Origin: Aggregatibacter segnis
GTDB lineage: Bacteria; Pseudomonadota; Gammaproteobacteria; Enterobacterales; Pasteurellaceae
Assembly: GCF_003130075.1 (NCBI RefSeq)
Contig: NZ_NRCW01000003.1
Span: forward strand, 1-64,000
Length of the DNA stretch: 64,000 nt
Reading direction: 5' to 3'
Shown in pieces: positions 46,407-55,410 of the stretch. Both the position numbers and the translations under genes were made by a program. The notes beneath the pieces were generated by a model that saw nothing but the letters and a program-made list of their open reading frames with translations, did not search any database and was not told the origin of the DNA. Position 1 is the stretch's first letter. Each line of letters begins with the position of its first letter.

Positions 46407-47132
46407 TTAGCTTGAATATCCCTCGAGTAAATCCCGCCAATTCTGTTCATCAAACTGAATATGCATTCGTTCCACTTCCTTAATAAAAGAACGATGTAAT
46501 CGTTGTAAGTTTGCGTCTTTCCAAAAACTTCTGGATTTTTCACCGCACTTATCGAAGTCGATGAGCCAGAATTGGCTGTCGCTTTCGTTTTGTTGAAACA
46601 GAATATTATGGGCATTGAGGTCAGTATGGCAGATTTGTAAATCGTGTAAGCGGCGAATAAGTCCACCGATTTCTTGCCATTGTTTGGGTTCAAGGACGTG
46701 ATGTTGTAAAAGTGCGGTCAGATCTTGGGCATTTTCTACTTTTTCACTTAATAAATCGGCTTGATAACAAATGCCTAGATTCCCCTTATACACCCGAGCC
46801 CCAATCGGTTTCGGCACCGGTAAACCAGCTTGATGTAATTGATTTAGTAGGTTGAATTCCGCCATGCTGCGAGTATGGTTCAAATCGTTGAAGCGATAAC
46901 GATCTTTGTTGATTTTTCCCCACAAGCCACCGCGATAATAATGTCGTAATGCCGTGTTTACGCCAAATAGATCTGCGGTTTGGAGAAACCACGTGGTGCC
47001 ACGCCCTTTGGCGGAGCCGATAATGCGATTGTGTTGTTGCCAAAATGTTGGATTAAAAAACAGATCTTGGTTTGCCAGCGGTTGATCAAAATTAAAGAGA
47101 AAAAAGTCGTTTTTGAGTTGAAATTCAAGCAT
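46407..47132 (-). CDS. kdkA: Kdo kinase KdkA
   Basis: KdkA phosphorylates the single Kdo residue of Haemophilus-type lipooligosaccharide at O-4. The protein kinase-like fold is shown by IGSAKGRGTTWFLQT, catalytic HTDLNAHNILF and metal-binding FWLIDFDKCGEKS. The start at 47132 (MLEFQLKND) gives 241 residues, the length I recall for the H. influenzae enzyme; an upstream ATG at 47168 would add 12 residues. Neither has a strong ribosome site. It is divergent from opsX. Confidence 0.92.
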   Translation of the reverse strand: MLEFQLKNDFFLFNFDQPLANQDLFFNPTFWQQHNRIIGSAKGRGTTWFLQTADLFGVNTALRHYYRGGLWGKINKDRYRFNDLNHTRSMAEFNLLNQLHQAGLPVPKPIGARVYKGNLGICYQADLLSEKVENAQDLTALLQHHVLEPKQWQEIGGLIRRLHDLQICHTDLNAHNILFQQNESDSQFWLIDFDKCGEKSRSFWKDANLQRLHRSFIKEVERMHIQFDEQNWRDLLEGYSS

Positions 47133-47219
47133 TTTAAGTGATGAAAATGAGATAGCGGATAGGCTCATTCTACTTTAAAATAAGCCGATTCCCAAGTTTA
47201 ACCGAGATAACAAATCCCC

Positions 47220-48263
47220 ATGGCACTTTTCTCCCAAGCACCTCAATCTCTCTGCATTCTACGTTTATCCGCTATCGGTGACGTTTGTCATGCGTTAGCG
47301 GCAGTGCAACATATTCAACGTTATTGGCCGAACACCCAAATTACTTGGATTATTGGCAAAACTGAAGCGCAGTTATTTCGCCATGTGTCGGGCATTGAAT
47401 TTATTGTTTACGATAAAAAGAGCGGTTGGCGTGGTGTGTGGGATTTATGGCGGCAATTGAAACATCGTCGATTTGATGCACTTTTGAATATGCAAACAGC
47501 CTTTCGAGCCTCCATTTTATCTCTCGGAATCCATGCGAAATACCGTATTGGTTTCGGTAAGCAACGGGCACGAGAAGGGCAGTGGTTGTTTACGAATCAA
47601 CGAATTCATGATCCTGCTAAGCCGCATGTATTAGACGGGTTTATGGCATTTGCCGACTATCTTGGTGTCCCCTTCTCTCAACCGCAGTGGGATTTACCGG
47701 TGACGGAGGCGGATTTAACAGCCGTGCGAGAATATCTTGATCCGCATCGCAAAAATCTGCTGATGTCACCTTGTTCCAGCAAAAAAGAAAAAGACTGGCT
47801 GGTGGAACGTTATGCTGCAGTGGCAAATTGGGCACATCAACATGATATCAATGTGATTTTATGTAGCTCACCCGCGCCACGTGAATTGGCGATGATTGAG
47901 GAAATAAAAACCTTATGCAATTTTGAGCCTGTAGATGTGGCTGGCAAGTTGACTTTAACTCAACTGACCGCATTAATTCGCGAGGTCGATTTAGTGATTT
48001 CACCGGATTCCGGCCCGGCGCATATTGCCACGACACAAGGGACGCCTGTTATTGGGCTATATGCCTACCATAATCCACTTCGCACCGGACCTTACCATAA
48101 TTTAGATAATGTGGTTTCTGTGTATGAACAAAATGTACAAAAAGAATACGGCAAACCTTCAGCGCAATTGCCTTGGGCAACCAAGTTAAAAGGGCAAAAT
48201 TTGATGGCTCAAATTGAAGTGAAAGAGGTGGTTAAACAAATGGAAGCCTTTCTCTTGCCGTAA
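47220..48263 (+). CDS. opsX: Heptosyltransferase I, OpsX type
   Basis: OpsX attaches the first heptose to phosphorylated Kdo. The 347-residue GT9 protein begins with SLCILRLSAIGDVCHALAAV, contains MSPCSSKKEKDWLVERY and the donor-site segment DLVISPDSGPAHIATTQGTP. The kdkA-opsX divergent pair is the arrangement known in H. influenzae, where OpsX requires the KdkA-made phospho-Kdo acceptor. The alternative reading, WaaC proper, fits less well. Confidence 0.9.
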   Translation: MALFSQAPQSLCILRLSAIGDVCHALAAVQHIQRYWPNTQITWIIGKTEAQLFRHVSGIEFIVYDKKSGWRGVWDLWRQLKHRRFDALLNMQTAFRASILSLGIHAKYRIGFGKQRAREGQWLFTNQRIHDPAKPHVLDGFMAFADYLGVPFSQPQWDLPVTEADLTAVREYLDPHRKNLLMSPCSSKKEKDWLVERYAAVANWAHQHDINVILCSSPAPRELAMIEEIKTLCNFEPVDVAGKLTLTQLTALIREVDLVISPDSGPAHIATTQGTPVIGLYAYHNPLRTGPYHNLDNVVSVYEQNVQKEYGKPSAQLPWATKLKGQNLMAQIEVKEVVKQMEAFLLP

Positions 48264-48300
48264 AAGTGCGGTGGTTTTTCATCTTGTTTTTTATAAGAAA

Positions 48301-48325
48301 ATCGGCACCTATAAAAGGTGCCGAT
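48301..48325 (-). terminator. Strong hairpin between opsX and the AhpD-like gene
   Basis: ATCGGCACCT (48301-48310) pairs perfectly with AGGTGCCGAT (48316-48325) around a 5-nt loop. On the minus strand it is followed by a T-rich stretch (TTTCTTAT), so it should end the AhpD-like transcript. An uptake signal lies just left of it. Confidence 0.75.
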
Positions 48326-48350
48326 GATATAAAGTTCCTAATAAATGAAG

Positions 48351-48692
48351 TTAGTCTTTCTGCGTATTATATGCTTCTAATGCGCGTAAAGAATAGGTGT
48401 AGGCAGCACCGGCATTGAGTGCGATTGACATCGCTAAGGCTGCGGCTACTTCTTCTTCGGTTGCACCGGCTTTTACCGCTTCCGCGGCGTGTACGCCGAT
48501 ACAGCTTTCGCAGCGCGTGGTGACGGCCACTGCAAGGGCAATTAATTCGCGGGTTTTAGCATCCAACACGTCGCCTTCTGCCGCTGCTGCGCTTAGTGCG
48601 CCGTAGGCTTGTAACATTTTCGGGTGTTTTTTACCTAATTCGCCGAATGATTTTTTTACATGGGCAACATCATTTTTCCAATCTGCAAACAT
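48351..48692 (-). CDS. AhpD/carboxymuconolactone decarboxylase family protein
   Basis: The 113-residue protein belongs to the CMD/AhpD-like family. It carries the redox motif CESCIGVH (Cys-x2-Cys-x3-His) typical of alkylhydroperoxidase-type members. The ATG at 48692 (MFADWKNDVAHVKKSFGEL) is chosen because AAGGAG lies 7 nt upstream; earlier in-frame starts would add 27 residues of non-conserved sequence. It is divergent from an AraC-type regulator, a plausible controller. A role in peroxide or electrophile reduction is inferred from the motif. Confidence 0.88.
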   Translation of the reverse strand: MFADWKNDVAHVKKSFGELGKKHPKMLQAYGALSAAAAEGDVLDAKTRELIALAVAVTTRCESCIGVHAAEAVKAGATEEEVAAALAMSIALNAGAAYTYSLRALEAYNTQKD

Positions 48693-48805
48693 CTTGTTCT
48701 CCTTAAATATGTTTAAAATGTGTTCTGAATTTCGGAACAAATTATAGGCGAATTCTTGTATCATACTTGCCAATTCGTCTTAACTTTTATACTTAAAATC
48801 TCATT

Positions 48806-49723
48806 ATGGATTGTTTAGATAAACTTATTCAGTTAGCGCAGGTCAGCGGAGAAGTGAACGTCCGTTGTTTATTTCAGGGTGATTGGCAGGTGCAGCAGGA
48901 CATTGGTGAAAATCAATATGTCGGCATTTTTCATTTGATTGAACAAGGGAATTGTTGGTTGAGTTTGGAAAATCAACAGATTCATTTGCAAGCGGGCGAT
49001 GTCTTTTTTCTTCCACAAAATCGACCGCACTTGATTACCAGCCACTCACCACAGGCGGCAATTCAAGCATCGTCAATTCTGGCAACACCGCAAGAAAACC
49101 AGACAGATTTATTTAAGGTTTATCATATTGGGCGGAATTCACCGGATTTGAAAATGTTTTGCGGCATGTTGTATTACAGTCGTCCGTCGTTGTTAATAGA
49201 GGCGCTGCCTACATATTTGCATTTGTCTTTGCATGATACGCCGTTGTTAGCATTGATTCAGGTGCTACAACAGGAGGCGAACAAAACGCAAAGTGGGGCG
49301 AAATCTTTGATTGATTCACTGGTCACGGTGCTGTTTATTTATATTTTGCGCCACGGATTGCAATCAACTCAGTTAAATCAAGGGGTGTTGGCGGGGTTGC
49401 AGGATAAACGTTTGAGTCATGTGATAACACAGTTATTAAGTGCACCGCAACAAGCATGGAATATGGATTCTTTGTCCGAGTTGGCGGCAATGTCGCGAGC
49501 GAATTTTATGCGGGTGTTTCAGCAAAAAATCGGTATGGCACCGGGTAAATTTTTAACTCAGCTTCGTCTTCAACAAGCGGCGCTATTATTAAACCAAGGC
49601 CAGAAAAGTGTATTGGCGGTGGCGTTGGACGTGGGCTATCAATCGGAAGCGCATTTTAGCAAGGCTTTTAAAAGCGCTTACGGTATGAGTCCAAGCCAAT
49701 ACCGTAAACGTGTCTCCCTTTAG
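48806..49723 (+). CDS. AraC family regulator, RclR-like (cupin N-domain)
   Basis: The 305-residue protein has an N-terminal cupin_6 domain (GNCWLSLENQQIHLQAGDVF, FLPQNRPHLI) and two C-terminal AraC HTHs (LSELAAMSRANFMRVFQQKI; VALDVGYQSEAHFSKAFKSA). It aligns by eye with E. coli RclR, the hypochlorite-sensing activator. The two cysteines important there have counterparts here, Cys21 and the Cys of FCGML (Cys119). It is divergent from the AhpD-like gene across 113 nt and may activate it under oxidative stress; this is inference. Confidence 0.82.
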   Translation: MDCLDKLIQLAQVSGEVNVRCLFQGDWQVQQDIGENQYVGIFHLIEQGNCWLSLENQQIHLQAGDVFFLPQNRPHLITSHSPQAAIQASSILATPQENQTDLFKVYHIGRNSPDLKMFCGMLYYSRPSLLIEALPTYLHLSLHDTPLLALIQVLQQEANKTQSGAKSLIDSLVTVLFIYILRHGLQSTQLNQGVLAGLQDKRLSHVITQLLSAPQQAWNMDSLSELAAMSRANFMRVFQQKIGMAPGKFLTQLRLQQAALLLNQGQKSVLAVALDVGYQSEAHFSKAFKSAYGMSPSQYRKRVSL

Positions 49724-49746
49724 TATGGGTTGAAGACAATTTAGGC

Positions 49747-49799
49747 TATAATATGCCGCAGTTTGTGGGCAACATCGAATAAGGTTGCCCTTTGTTTTT
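49747..49799 (+). terminator. Hairpin with T-run in the leader of the ABC exporter gene
   Basis: GGGCAAC (49767-49773) pairs with GTTGCCC (49784-49790), followed directly by TTTGTTTTT. A TATAAT hexamer lies upstream at 49747-49752, and the exporter ribosome site starts at about 49800. It may simply terminate the regulator transcript, or act as an attenuator if transcription begins at the TATAAT box. Confidence 0.55.
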
Positions 49800-49812
49800 A
49801 AGGAAAGATGAT

Positions 49813-51657
49813 ATGTTAAATAAAATTTTTAGTTGGTTTGAAAATCGCTTGAACCCCTATCCCGACCAATCGCCGAAAACACCGGAAAACGGTTTGCTCC
49901 GCTTTATTTGGTCGAGTATTGAGGGCATGAAAGGCTGGATTTTGTTGTTAGCGGTGCTGACGATTGGCAACGGTGTGATGGAAGCCATGTTGTTCCAATT
50001 CATGGGCTTGTTGGTGGATTGGTTAGGGGCTTATACACCGGCAACCTTATGGCAGGAAAAAGGCCATTTACTCATGGGGATGGGCGGCTTGTTAGTCTTC
50101 AGCATCGTTTGGTTGTTTTTAGCTTCCTCCGTGCGTCTGCAAACCTTACAAGGCGTGTTCCCAATGCGCCTGCGTTGGAATTTCCATCGTCTGATGTTGG
50201 GGCAAAGTTTAAGTTTTTACCAAGACGAATTTGCCGGACGGGTGTCTGCCAAAGTCATGCAGACGGCTTTAGCGGTGCGTGATACGGTGCTGACGATCGC
50301 CGATATGTTGGTTTATGTGGTGGTGTATTTTGTGACCTCAGGCTTGGTGTTGGCATCATTGGATAGTTGGTTCCTCGTGCCTTTCTTTGTTTGGATTGTG
50401 CTTTTTATCACCATTTTGCGTTTGTTAATTCCCCGTCTGTCTAAAACAGCTCAACGTCAAGCGGATGCCCGTTCATTAATGACGGGGCGAATTACCGATG
50501 CCTATTCTAATATTGCCACCGTAAAATTGTTTTCTCATGGTGCTCGTGAAGCGGGTTACGCCAAACGTTCCATGGAGGAATTTATGGTCACGGTGCATGC
50601 CCAAATGCGTTTGGCAACCTCGCTAGACAGCTTAACCTACATCAATAATGTCGTGTTGATTTTAAGTACGGCAATCATTGGTGTATTGCTATGGCAACAA
50701 AGTTTAGTCGGCGTTGGCGCGATCGCTACGTCCACGGCGATGGCGTTGCGCGTTCATGGCTTGTCGCGTTGGATTATGTGGGAATCGGCACGCTTGTTTG
50801 AAAATATCGGTACGGTAAATGACGGCATGAATACGCTGACCAAGCCGCAGACCATTTTGGATAAACCAAATTGCCCACCGTTAAATGTCACGCGTGGCGA
50901 GATTAAATTTAACGACCTAAGTTTTGCCTACGATCCGGCAAAACCTTTGTTGAGCCATTTTAATTTAACCATTAAACCAGGTGAAAAAGTGGGATTGATT
51001 GGGCGTTCCGGTGCAGGGAAATCCACGATTGTGAATTTGCTGTTACGCTTTTATGAAGCGCAACAAGGCAGCATTACCATTGATGGACAAAATATCATGG
51101 ACGTGCAACAGGAAAGCCTGCGCAGTCAAATCGGTTTGGTGACGCAAGATACGTCGTTATTGCACCGTTCTGTGCGTGATAACATCGTGTACGGCAGACC
51201 GAGTGCCACCGAGCAGGAAATGTTTGATGCGGCGGCGCGTGCAGAAGCGGCGGATTTTATTCCGTTTTTAAGTGATGCACAGGGACGCAAGGGATATGAT
51301 GCGCACGTTGGTGAACGTGGCGTGAAACTCTCCGGTGGGCAACGTCAACGTATCGCCATTGCCCGCGTGATGCTAAAAGATGCGCCGATTTTATTATTGG
51401 ACGAAGCCACCAGTGCGTTGGATTCCGAAGTGGAAGCGGCGATTCAAGAAAGTTTGGATAAAATGATGGAAAACAAAACCGTTATCGCCATCGCGCACCG
51501 TTTGTCTACGATTGCCGCGATGGATCGTCTGATTGTGTTGGATCACGGACAAATCGTGGAGCAAGGCACTCATGTTGAATTACTCGCACAAAACGGTCTT
51601 TATGCCAAATTATGGCAGCACCAAAGCGGTGGCTTCTTGAGTGGGCACACAGATTAA
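49813..51657 (+). CDS. ABC exporter, fused membrane and ATPase domains
   Basis: The 614-residue half-transporter has an exporter-type transmembrane domain (about residues 30-330, six spans) followed by an ATPase domain with Walker A GRSGAGKST (near residue 397), signature LSGGQRQRIAIARVM (near 505), Walker B ILLLDEATSALD and H-loop IAHRLSTIA. Such proteins act as homodimers or heterodimers exporting drugs, lipids or peptides; the substrate is unknown. The ATG at 49813 (MLNKIFSWFENR) follows AAGGAAAG. It is separated from the AraC gene by a hairpin. Confidence 0.9.
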   Translation: MLNKIFSWFENRLNPYPDQSPKTPENGLLRFIWSSIEGMKGWILLLAVLTIGNGVMEAMLFQFMGLLVDWLGAYTPATLWQEKGHLLMGMGGLLVFSIVWLFLASSVRLQTLQGVFPMRLRWNFHRLMLGQSLSFYQDEFAGRVSAKVMQTALAVRDTVLTIADMLVYVVVYFVTSGLVLASLDSWFLVPFFVWIVLFITILRLLIPRLSKTAQRQADARSLMTGRITDAYSNIATVKLFSHGAREAGYAKRSMEEFMVTVHAQMRLATSLDSLTYINNVVLILSTAIIGVLLWQQSLVGVGAIATSTAMALRVHGLSRWIMWESARLFENIGTVNDGMNTLTKPQTILDKPNCPPLNVTRGEIKFNDLSFAYDPAKPLLSHFNLTIKPGEKVGLIGRSGAGKSTIVNLLLRFYEAQQGSITIDGQNIMDVQQESLRSQIGLVTQDTSLLHRSVRDNIVYGRPSATEQEMFDAAARAEAADFIPFLSDAQGRKGYDAHVGERGVKLSGGQRQRIAIARVMLKDAPILLLDEATSALDSEVEAAIQESLDKMMENKTVIAIAHRLSTIAAMDRLIVLDHGQIVEQGTHVELLAQNGLYAKLWQHQSGGFLSGHTD

Positions 51658-51674
51658 AAATACCTTCTAAAACG

Positions 51675-51710
51675 ACCGCACTTTTGCTTGGCAAAGTGCG
51701 GTTTCTTTTT
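51675..51710. terminator. Terminator from inverted uptake signals after the ABC exporter
   Basis: ACCGCACTTT (51675-51684) pairs with AAAGTGCGGT (51693-51702) around an 8-nt loop and is followed by TTCTTTTT. It is the second clear case in the window of two uptake signals doubling as a terminator. Confidence 0.85.
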
Positions 51711-51764
51711 ACGGCGTTTTTCAGCCTTGTGTTCTTCGCATTTTTTTAGCGTAGAAGCAATAGA

Positions 51765-51793
51765 TTTACTCAACGGATAGGGCTGATTATAAT
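51765..51793 (+). promoter_or_regulatory. Promoter of dapF-xerC-yigB
   Basis: TTTACT (51765-51770) and TATAAT (51788-51793) are 17 nt apart, 35 nt before the dapF ATG. It is a good sigma-70 promoter for the three-gene unit that follows. Confidence 0.75.
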
Positions 51794-51827
51794 GCTTCGC
51801 ATGATTTAAACGATTTTAAGGATACAC

Positions 51828-52652
51828 ATGCAATTTTCTAAAATGCACGGGCTCGGCAATGATTTTATGGTGGTGGATGCGGTTACGCAGAATGTTTATT
51901 TTCCCGCCGACACCATTAAACGTTTAGCCGATCGTCATCGTGGCATTGGTTTTGATCAGCTATTAGTGGTGGAGCCGCCTTATGATCCTGAATTGGATTT
52001 TCATTATCGTATTTTTAATGCGGACGGCAGTGAAGTGGCGCAATGTGGTAATGGTGCCCGTTGCTTTGCCCGTTTTGTCACGCTTAAAGGCTTAACCAAT
52101 AAAAAGGACATCGCCGTCAGTACGCAAAACGGCAAAATGGTGTTAACCGTTAAGGAAGACGACAATGTGCGTGTGAACATGGGCGAACCCATTTGGGAGC
52201 CGAATAAAATTCCGTTTACCGCCAATAAATTCGAGAAAAATTATATTCTGCGCACGGAAATTCAAACGGTACTGTGTGGCGCGGTATCCATGGGGAATCC
52301 CCATTGTGTGGTGCAGGTGGATGATATTCACACGGCTAACGTAGCGCAGCTCGGACCATTACTCGAAAACCATGAGCGTTTTCCGGAACGGGTGAATGCC
52401 GGTTTTATGCAAGTGGTGAACCGTAAACATATTAAATTACGCGTACATGAGCGTGGCGCGGGCGAAACCCAAGCCTGCGGTAGCGGTGCTTGTGCGGCAG
52501 TCGCTGTGGGGATTATGCAAGGCGTATTGGACAATGAAGTGCAGGTGGATTTGCCCGGCGGCAGTTTGCTGATTGAATGGCAAGGCGAAGGGTATCCGCT
52601 GTATATGACCGGTAGCGCCACCCACGTCTATGACGGCGTGATTTATCTCTAA
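51828..52652 (+). CDS. dapF: Diaminopimelate epimerase
   Basis: DapF converts LL- to meso-diaminopimelate for lysine and peptidoglycan synthesis. The 274-residue protein has the two catalytic cysteines, in [10 protein letters not shown] (about residue 73) and [13 protein letters not shown] (about residue 217), plus the start [19 protein letters not shown]. It leads the dapF-xerC-yigB unit also found in enteric bacteria, but without the yigA-type gene between dapF and xerC. Confidence 0.98.
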   Translation: MQFSKMHGLGNDFMVVDAVTQNVYFPADTIKRLADRHRGIGFDQLLVVEPPYDPELDFHYRIFNADGSEVAQCGNGARCFARFVTLKGLTNKKDIAVSTQNGKMVLTVKEDDNVRVNMGEPIWEPNKIPFTANKFEKNYILRTEIQTVLCGAVSMGNPHCVVQVDDIHTANVAQLGPLLENHERFPERVNAGFMQVVNRKHIKLRVHERGAGETQACGSGACAAVAVGIMQGVLDNEVQVDLPGGSLLIEWQGEGYPLYMTGSATHVYDGVIYL

Positions 52653-52668
52653 TTTTCGATCATCTGCG

Positions 52669-53559
52669 ATGCAAAACGAACTGCAAAAATACCTAACTTA
52701 TCTGCGCATTGAACGTCAAGTGAGTCCTCATACGCTGACCAACTATCAACATCAGTTGGTACGCGTTATCGCCATTTTGCAGGACGCCGGAATTCAACAA
52801 TGGCAACAAGTCACACCAAGTGTCGTGCGCTATGTGCTGGCACAAAGCAGTAAACAGGATGGCCTAAAAGAAAAAAGCTTAGCGTTACGCCTTTCTGCGT
52901 TGCGCCGCTTTTTGAGTTATTTGGTGTATCAAGGGCTGCTCAAGGTGAATCCGGCTGTCGGCGTTTCCGCACCTAAGCAACCCAAACATTTACCCAAAAA
53001 CATCGATACGGATCAAATTCAGCTATTACTTGCTAATGACAGTAAAGAACCTATTGATATCCGCGATCGTGCCATGATTGAATTGTTTTACAGCTCCGGT
53101 TTGCGTTTGTCGGAATTGCAAGGATTGAACTTAAACAGCATTAATCTTCGCGTGCGTGAAGTGCGGGTGATTGGTAAAGGGAATAAAGAGCGCATTGTGC
53201 CACTGGGACGTTATGCTTCCCACGCCATTCAACAATGGCTCAAAGTGCGGTTGTTATTTAACCCAAAAGACGATGCGTTATTTGTCAGTCAGTTGGGGAA
53301 TCGCATGTCCACGCGCACGATTCAAATGCGCTTGGAACGCTGGGGAATTCGACAAGGGTTGAATAGCCATTTGAATCCGCACAAACTTCGCCACTCTTTT
53401 GCTACTCATATGTTGGAAGCCAGTTCGGATTTACGTGCGGTGCAAGAATTGCTCGGACATAGTCATTTATCAACAACGCAAATTTATACACACTTAAATT
53501 TTCAACATTTAGCAGACGTGTATGATGCGGCGCATCCGCGAGCCAAACGGAAAAAATAA
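52669..53559 (+). CDS. xerC: Tyrosine recombinase XerC
   Basis: XerC works with XerD to resolve chromosome dimers at dif. The 296-residue protein has the SAM-like N-terminal domain ([15 protein letters not shown]) and the catalytic C-terminal domain with the Arg in [10 protein letters not shown], the Lys loop [35 protein letters not shown] and the nucleophile Tyr in QIYTHL. It starts 16 nt after dapF. Confidence 0.97.
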   Translation: MQNELQKYLTYLRIERQVSPHTLTNYQHQLVRVIAILQDAGIQQWQQVTPSVVRYVLAQSSKQDGLKEKSLALRLSALRRFLSYLVYQGLLKVNPAVGVSAPKQPKHLPKNIDTDQIQLLLANDSKEPIDIRDRAMIELFYSSGLRLSELQGLNLNSINLRVREVRVIGKGNKERIVPLGRYASHAIQQWLKVRLLFNPKDDALFVSQLGNRMSTRTIQMRLERWGIRQGLNSHLNPHKLRHSFATHMLEASSDLRAVQELLGHSHLSTTQIYTHLNFQHLADVYDAAHPRAKRKK

Positions 53560-53569
53560 GAGAAACGTC

Positions 53570-54283
53570 ATGAAATTTTACCGCACTTTACAGCCTTTTC
53601 AGGTGATCAGTTTTGATTTGGATGACACCTTATACGATAACTCACAGGTGATGATTAAAGCGGAAAGTGAATTTTTGGCATTTTTACGCCAATATGACGG
53701 TGTTCAAGACGTGACGCAGGCGGAATGGGTGTTTTGGAAAGAAACGATTGGGCGTGAAAATCCTCTCCTACAAGAAAATGTTACCGCATGGCGAACGCAA
53801 AGTTTACAAGCGCTATTAGCAAAACGACAAAAAAGTGCGGGGGACATTTCCGCTATTTCTGAAAAAGCCATGTCGTATTTTTTACACTGGCGCCATCAAA
53901 TCGACGTGCCACCACAAAGTTTCGAGATTCTAAAACAACTCAAACAACACTATAAACTTGTGGCGATAACTAACGGCAATGTAGAACCGGCACGTATTAG
54001 CTTTCACCACTTTGATTTAACATTACGCGGCGGTGAGCATGGCAGAGCTAAACCCCATGAGGATTTATTCCGACAGACCGCCCGGCATTTCAATATTTCA
54101 CCACACCAACTTTTGCACGTAGGCGATAACTTACAAACTGACGTACAAGGCGCCATCCAAGCCGGCTGCCAAGCAGTTTGGTTAAACTTAACTCAAAAGC
54201 ATATTCACCAATTCAGCGATGCTCGTCTGTTACCAACGGTAGAAATGTCGGATTTATCAGCATTGTTGTCGTTGCATTGTTAA
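53570..54283 (+). CDS. yigB: HAD-superfamily phosphatase YigB-like
   Basis: The 237-residue protein has HAD motif I (ISFDLDDTLYDN), the motif II region (VAITNGNVEPA), motif III Lys (GRAKPHEDLF) and motif IV (LHVGDNLQTDVQGAIQAG). E. coli YigB dephosphorylates FMN in vitro, and the position after xerC is conserved. The ATG at 53570 (MKFYRTLQPF) is preferred: it lies after xerC with AGAGAAACG upstream, whereas an earlier in-frame start would lie inside xerC. Confidence 0.92.
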   Translation: MKFYRTLQPFQVISFDLDDTLYDNSQVMIKAESEFLAFLRQYDGVQDVTQAEWVFWKETIGRENPLLQENVTAWRTQSLQALLAKRQKSAGDISAISEKAMSYFLHWRHQIDVPPQSFEILKQLKQHYKLVAITNGNVEPARISFHHFDLTLRGGEHGRAKPHEDLFRQTARHFNISPHQLLHVGDNLQTDVQGAIQAGCQAVWLNLTQKHIHQFSDARLLPTVEMSDLSALLSLHC

Positions 54284-54317
54284 AAGTGCGGTCCTTTTTT
54301 ACCGTGTTTTGATAAAG

Positions 54318-54350
54318 AAAAAGGCATAGTCAATCTATGCCTTTTTTATT
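54318..54350. terminator. Bidirectional terminator after yigB
   Basis: AAAAAGGCATAG (54318-54329) pairs with CTATGCCTTTTT (54335-54346) around a 5-nt loop, with A-rich left and T-rich right flanks. It lies between convergent yigB and a lipoprotein gene and can serve both. Confidence 0.9.
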
Positions 54351-54370
54351 TTATGAATGAATCTTTCCGA

Positions 54371-54796
54371 TTATTTTACAATATCGCCTTTTAGTGCGAC
54401 ACCAGCGATAAGGTTGCCCGCGTGGCATTCATACTGTGTTTCGCTAGTATAAGGGGTCTTTTTGTAGTAACTCACGATGTTACCCACTTTTGTGGCACCC
54501 GAGGATTGTGCTTTTTCTTGTAATTGTTTTACGGCGGATAAGAATGCCCATTGGCAGGCTTTTTCATCTGACTTGTTAGCGGCATTCGTTTTTTTGTTCG
54601 TTACGGCATTTGCTGCGATGACTTTTCCCGGTGCAGGTTTGCCGAAATAAAGTTTAATGTTTGGGTTTATGATGCCTTGCGCTTCTGCTGATTTTAAAGC
54701 GCTTTGGATATCATAGTGATGTGCAGTGTCTCTTGGTGCGCAAGCAGCGATGAAGATGCTGGCTAAGACAACGCTTAATTTCATAGTAAGTTTCAT
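54371..54796 (-). CDS. Predicted small lipoprotein of unknown function
   Basis: The 141-residue protein has a lipoprotein signal peptide with lipobox IAAC (lipidated Cys19). The mature part contains a Lys/Asn-rich linker and a C-terminal region (GATKVGNIVSYYKKTPYTSE, then YECHAGNLIAGVALKG) that resembles the metal-binding-domain-like YbjQ or related small lipoproteins, but I do not recognise a firm family. AAGGAGAGG precedes the ATG. It diverges from the next lipoprotein gene. Confidence 0.75.
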   Translation of the reverse strand: MKLTMKLSVVLASIFIAACAPRDTAHHYDIQSALKSAEAQGIINPNIKLYFGKPAPGKVIAANAVTNKKTNAANKSDEKACQWAFLSAVKQLQEKAQSSGATKVGNIVSYYKKTPYTSETQYECHAGNLIAGVALKGDIVK

Positions 54797-54936
54797 AAAC
54801 CTCTCCTTGGGTAGTGAATAAATTGAGATCGTGAATACAATCAGATTGAGTATAGCATTTTTATTTTAGTTACGAATTAACATATTGTCTTTCTTATTGG
54901 GTTGCGATTTGCTTTAATTAGGCTGGGTATGTAAAA

Positions 54937-54966
54937 TTGACAAAATTTGCATTTTGATATTTTAAA
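54937..54966 (+). promoter_or_regulatory. Probable promoter ahead of the lipoprotein and polyene-like cluster
   Basis: A perfect -35 TTGACA (54937-54942) is followed 18 nt later by TTTAAA (54961-54966), or 15 nt later by TATTTT. This would start transcription near 54973, just before the lipoprotein gene, and could drive the whole downstream cluster because no terminator is seen between the genes. Confidence 0.6.
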
Positions 54967-54987
54967 TTTAATTAAATGGATCATTTC

Positions 54988-55404
54988 ATGAAAAAATTAT
55001 TGTTATCTATGAGTTTAGCCGCATTTTCTTTGACTGCTTGTTCTTCCGGTGTTGTTGATTTAAAACCTGTTAGTGCGACTCAGAACATTAAGCATATTTG
55101 TTTAAAAGGCAGTATTAAAGCTGCGCCGGATAATTTTATTGATGCATTAACGCGTAGCTTAAAAAATAAAAATATTTCAGCTGAATTAATGAGAAATAAA
55201 GCGGATTGTGATTACGTCTTATTTTTTAACGTAAGAGGAAATAATCATATTATTGGCCGTGCTAAATTTGAGTTGAAAGAGATGGGAACAAAACAATCTT
55301 TGGGATCATTATCGTATAAACGTCGCGGTGATGAGAAAGAACGTGTTGATCAGGTTGGTTTACAAGGTCAAACGGATTTAATGATTAACCAACTCTTTCA
55401 ATAA
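54988..55404 (+). CDS. Small predicted lipoprotein preceding the polyene-like cluster
   Basis: With the ATG at 54988 (MKKLLLSMSLAAFS) this is a 138-residue lipoprotein with lipobox LTAC (Cys18). The mature domain (CDYVLFFNVRGNNHIIGRAK, FELKEMGTKQSLGSLSYKRR) resembles small Sbp/DUF4136-like lipoproteins, but I cannot name the family. An ATG four codons earlier lies almost at the predicted transcription start, so the later one is preferred. It ends 6 nt before the ketosynthase-like gene, suggesting cotranscription. Confidence 0.72.
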   Translation: MKKLLLSMSLAAFSLTACSSGVVDLKPVSATQNIKHICLKGSIKAAPDNFIDALTRSLKNKNISAELMRNKADCDYVLFFNVRGNNHIIGRAKFELKEMGTKQSLGSLSYKRRGDEKERVDQVGLQGQTDLMINQLFQ

Positions 55405-55410
55405 ACCATA

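Noticed and set aside
53835-53845. Further full uptake signals (for example near 53835 and 57602)
   Set aside because: They read AAGTGCGGG, one mismatch from the 9-base core, so they were not counted.
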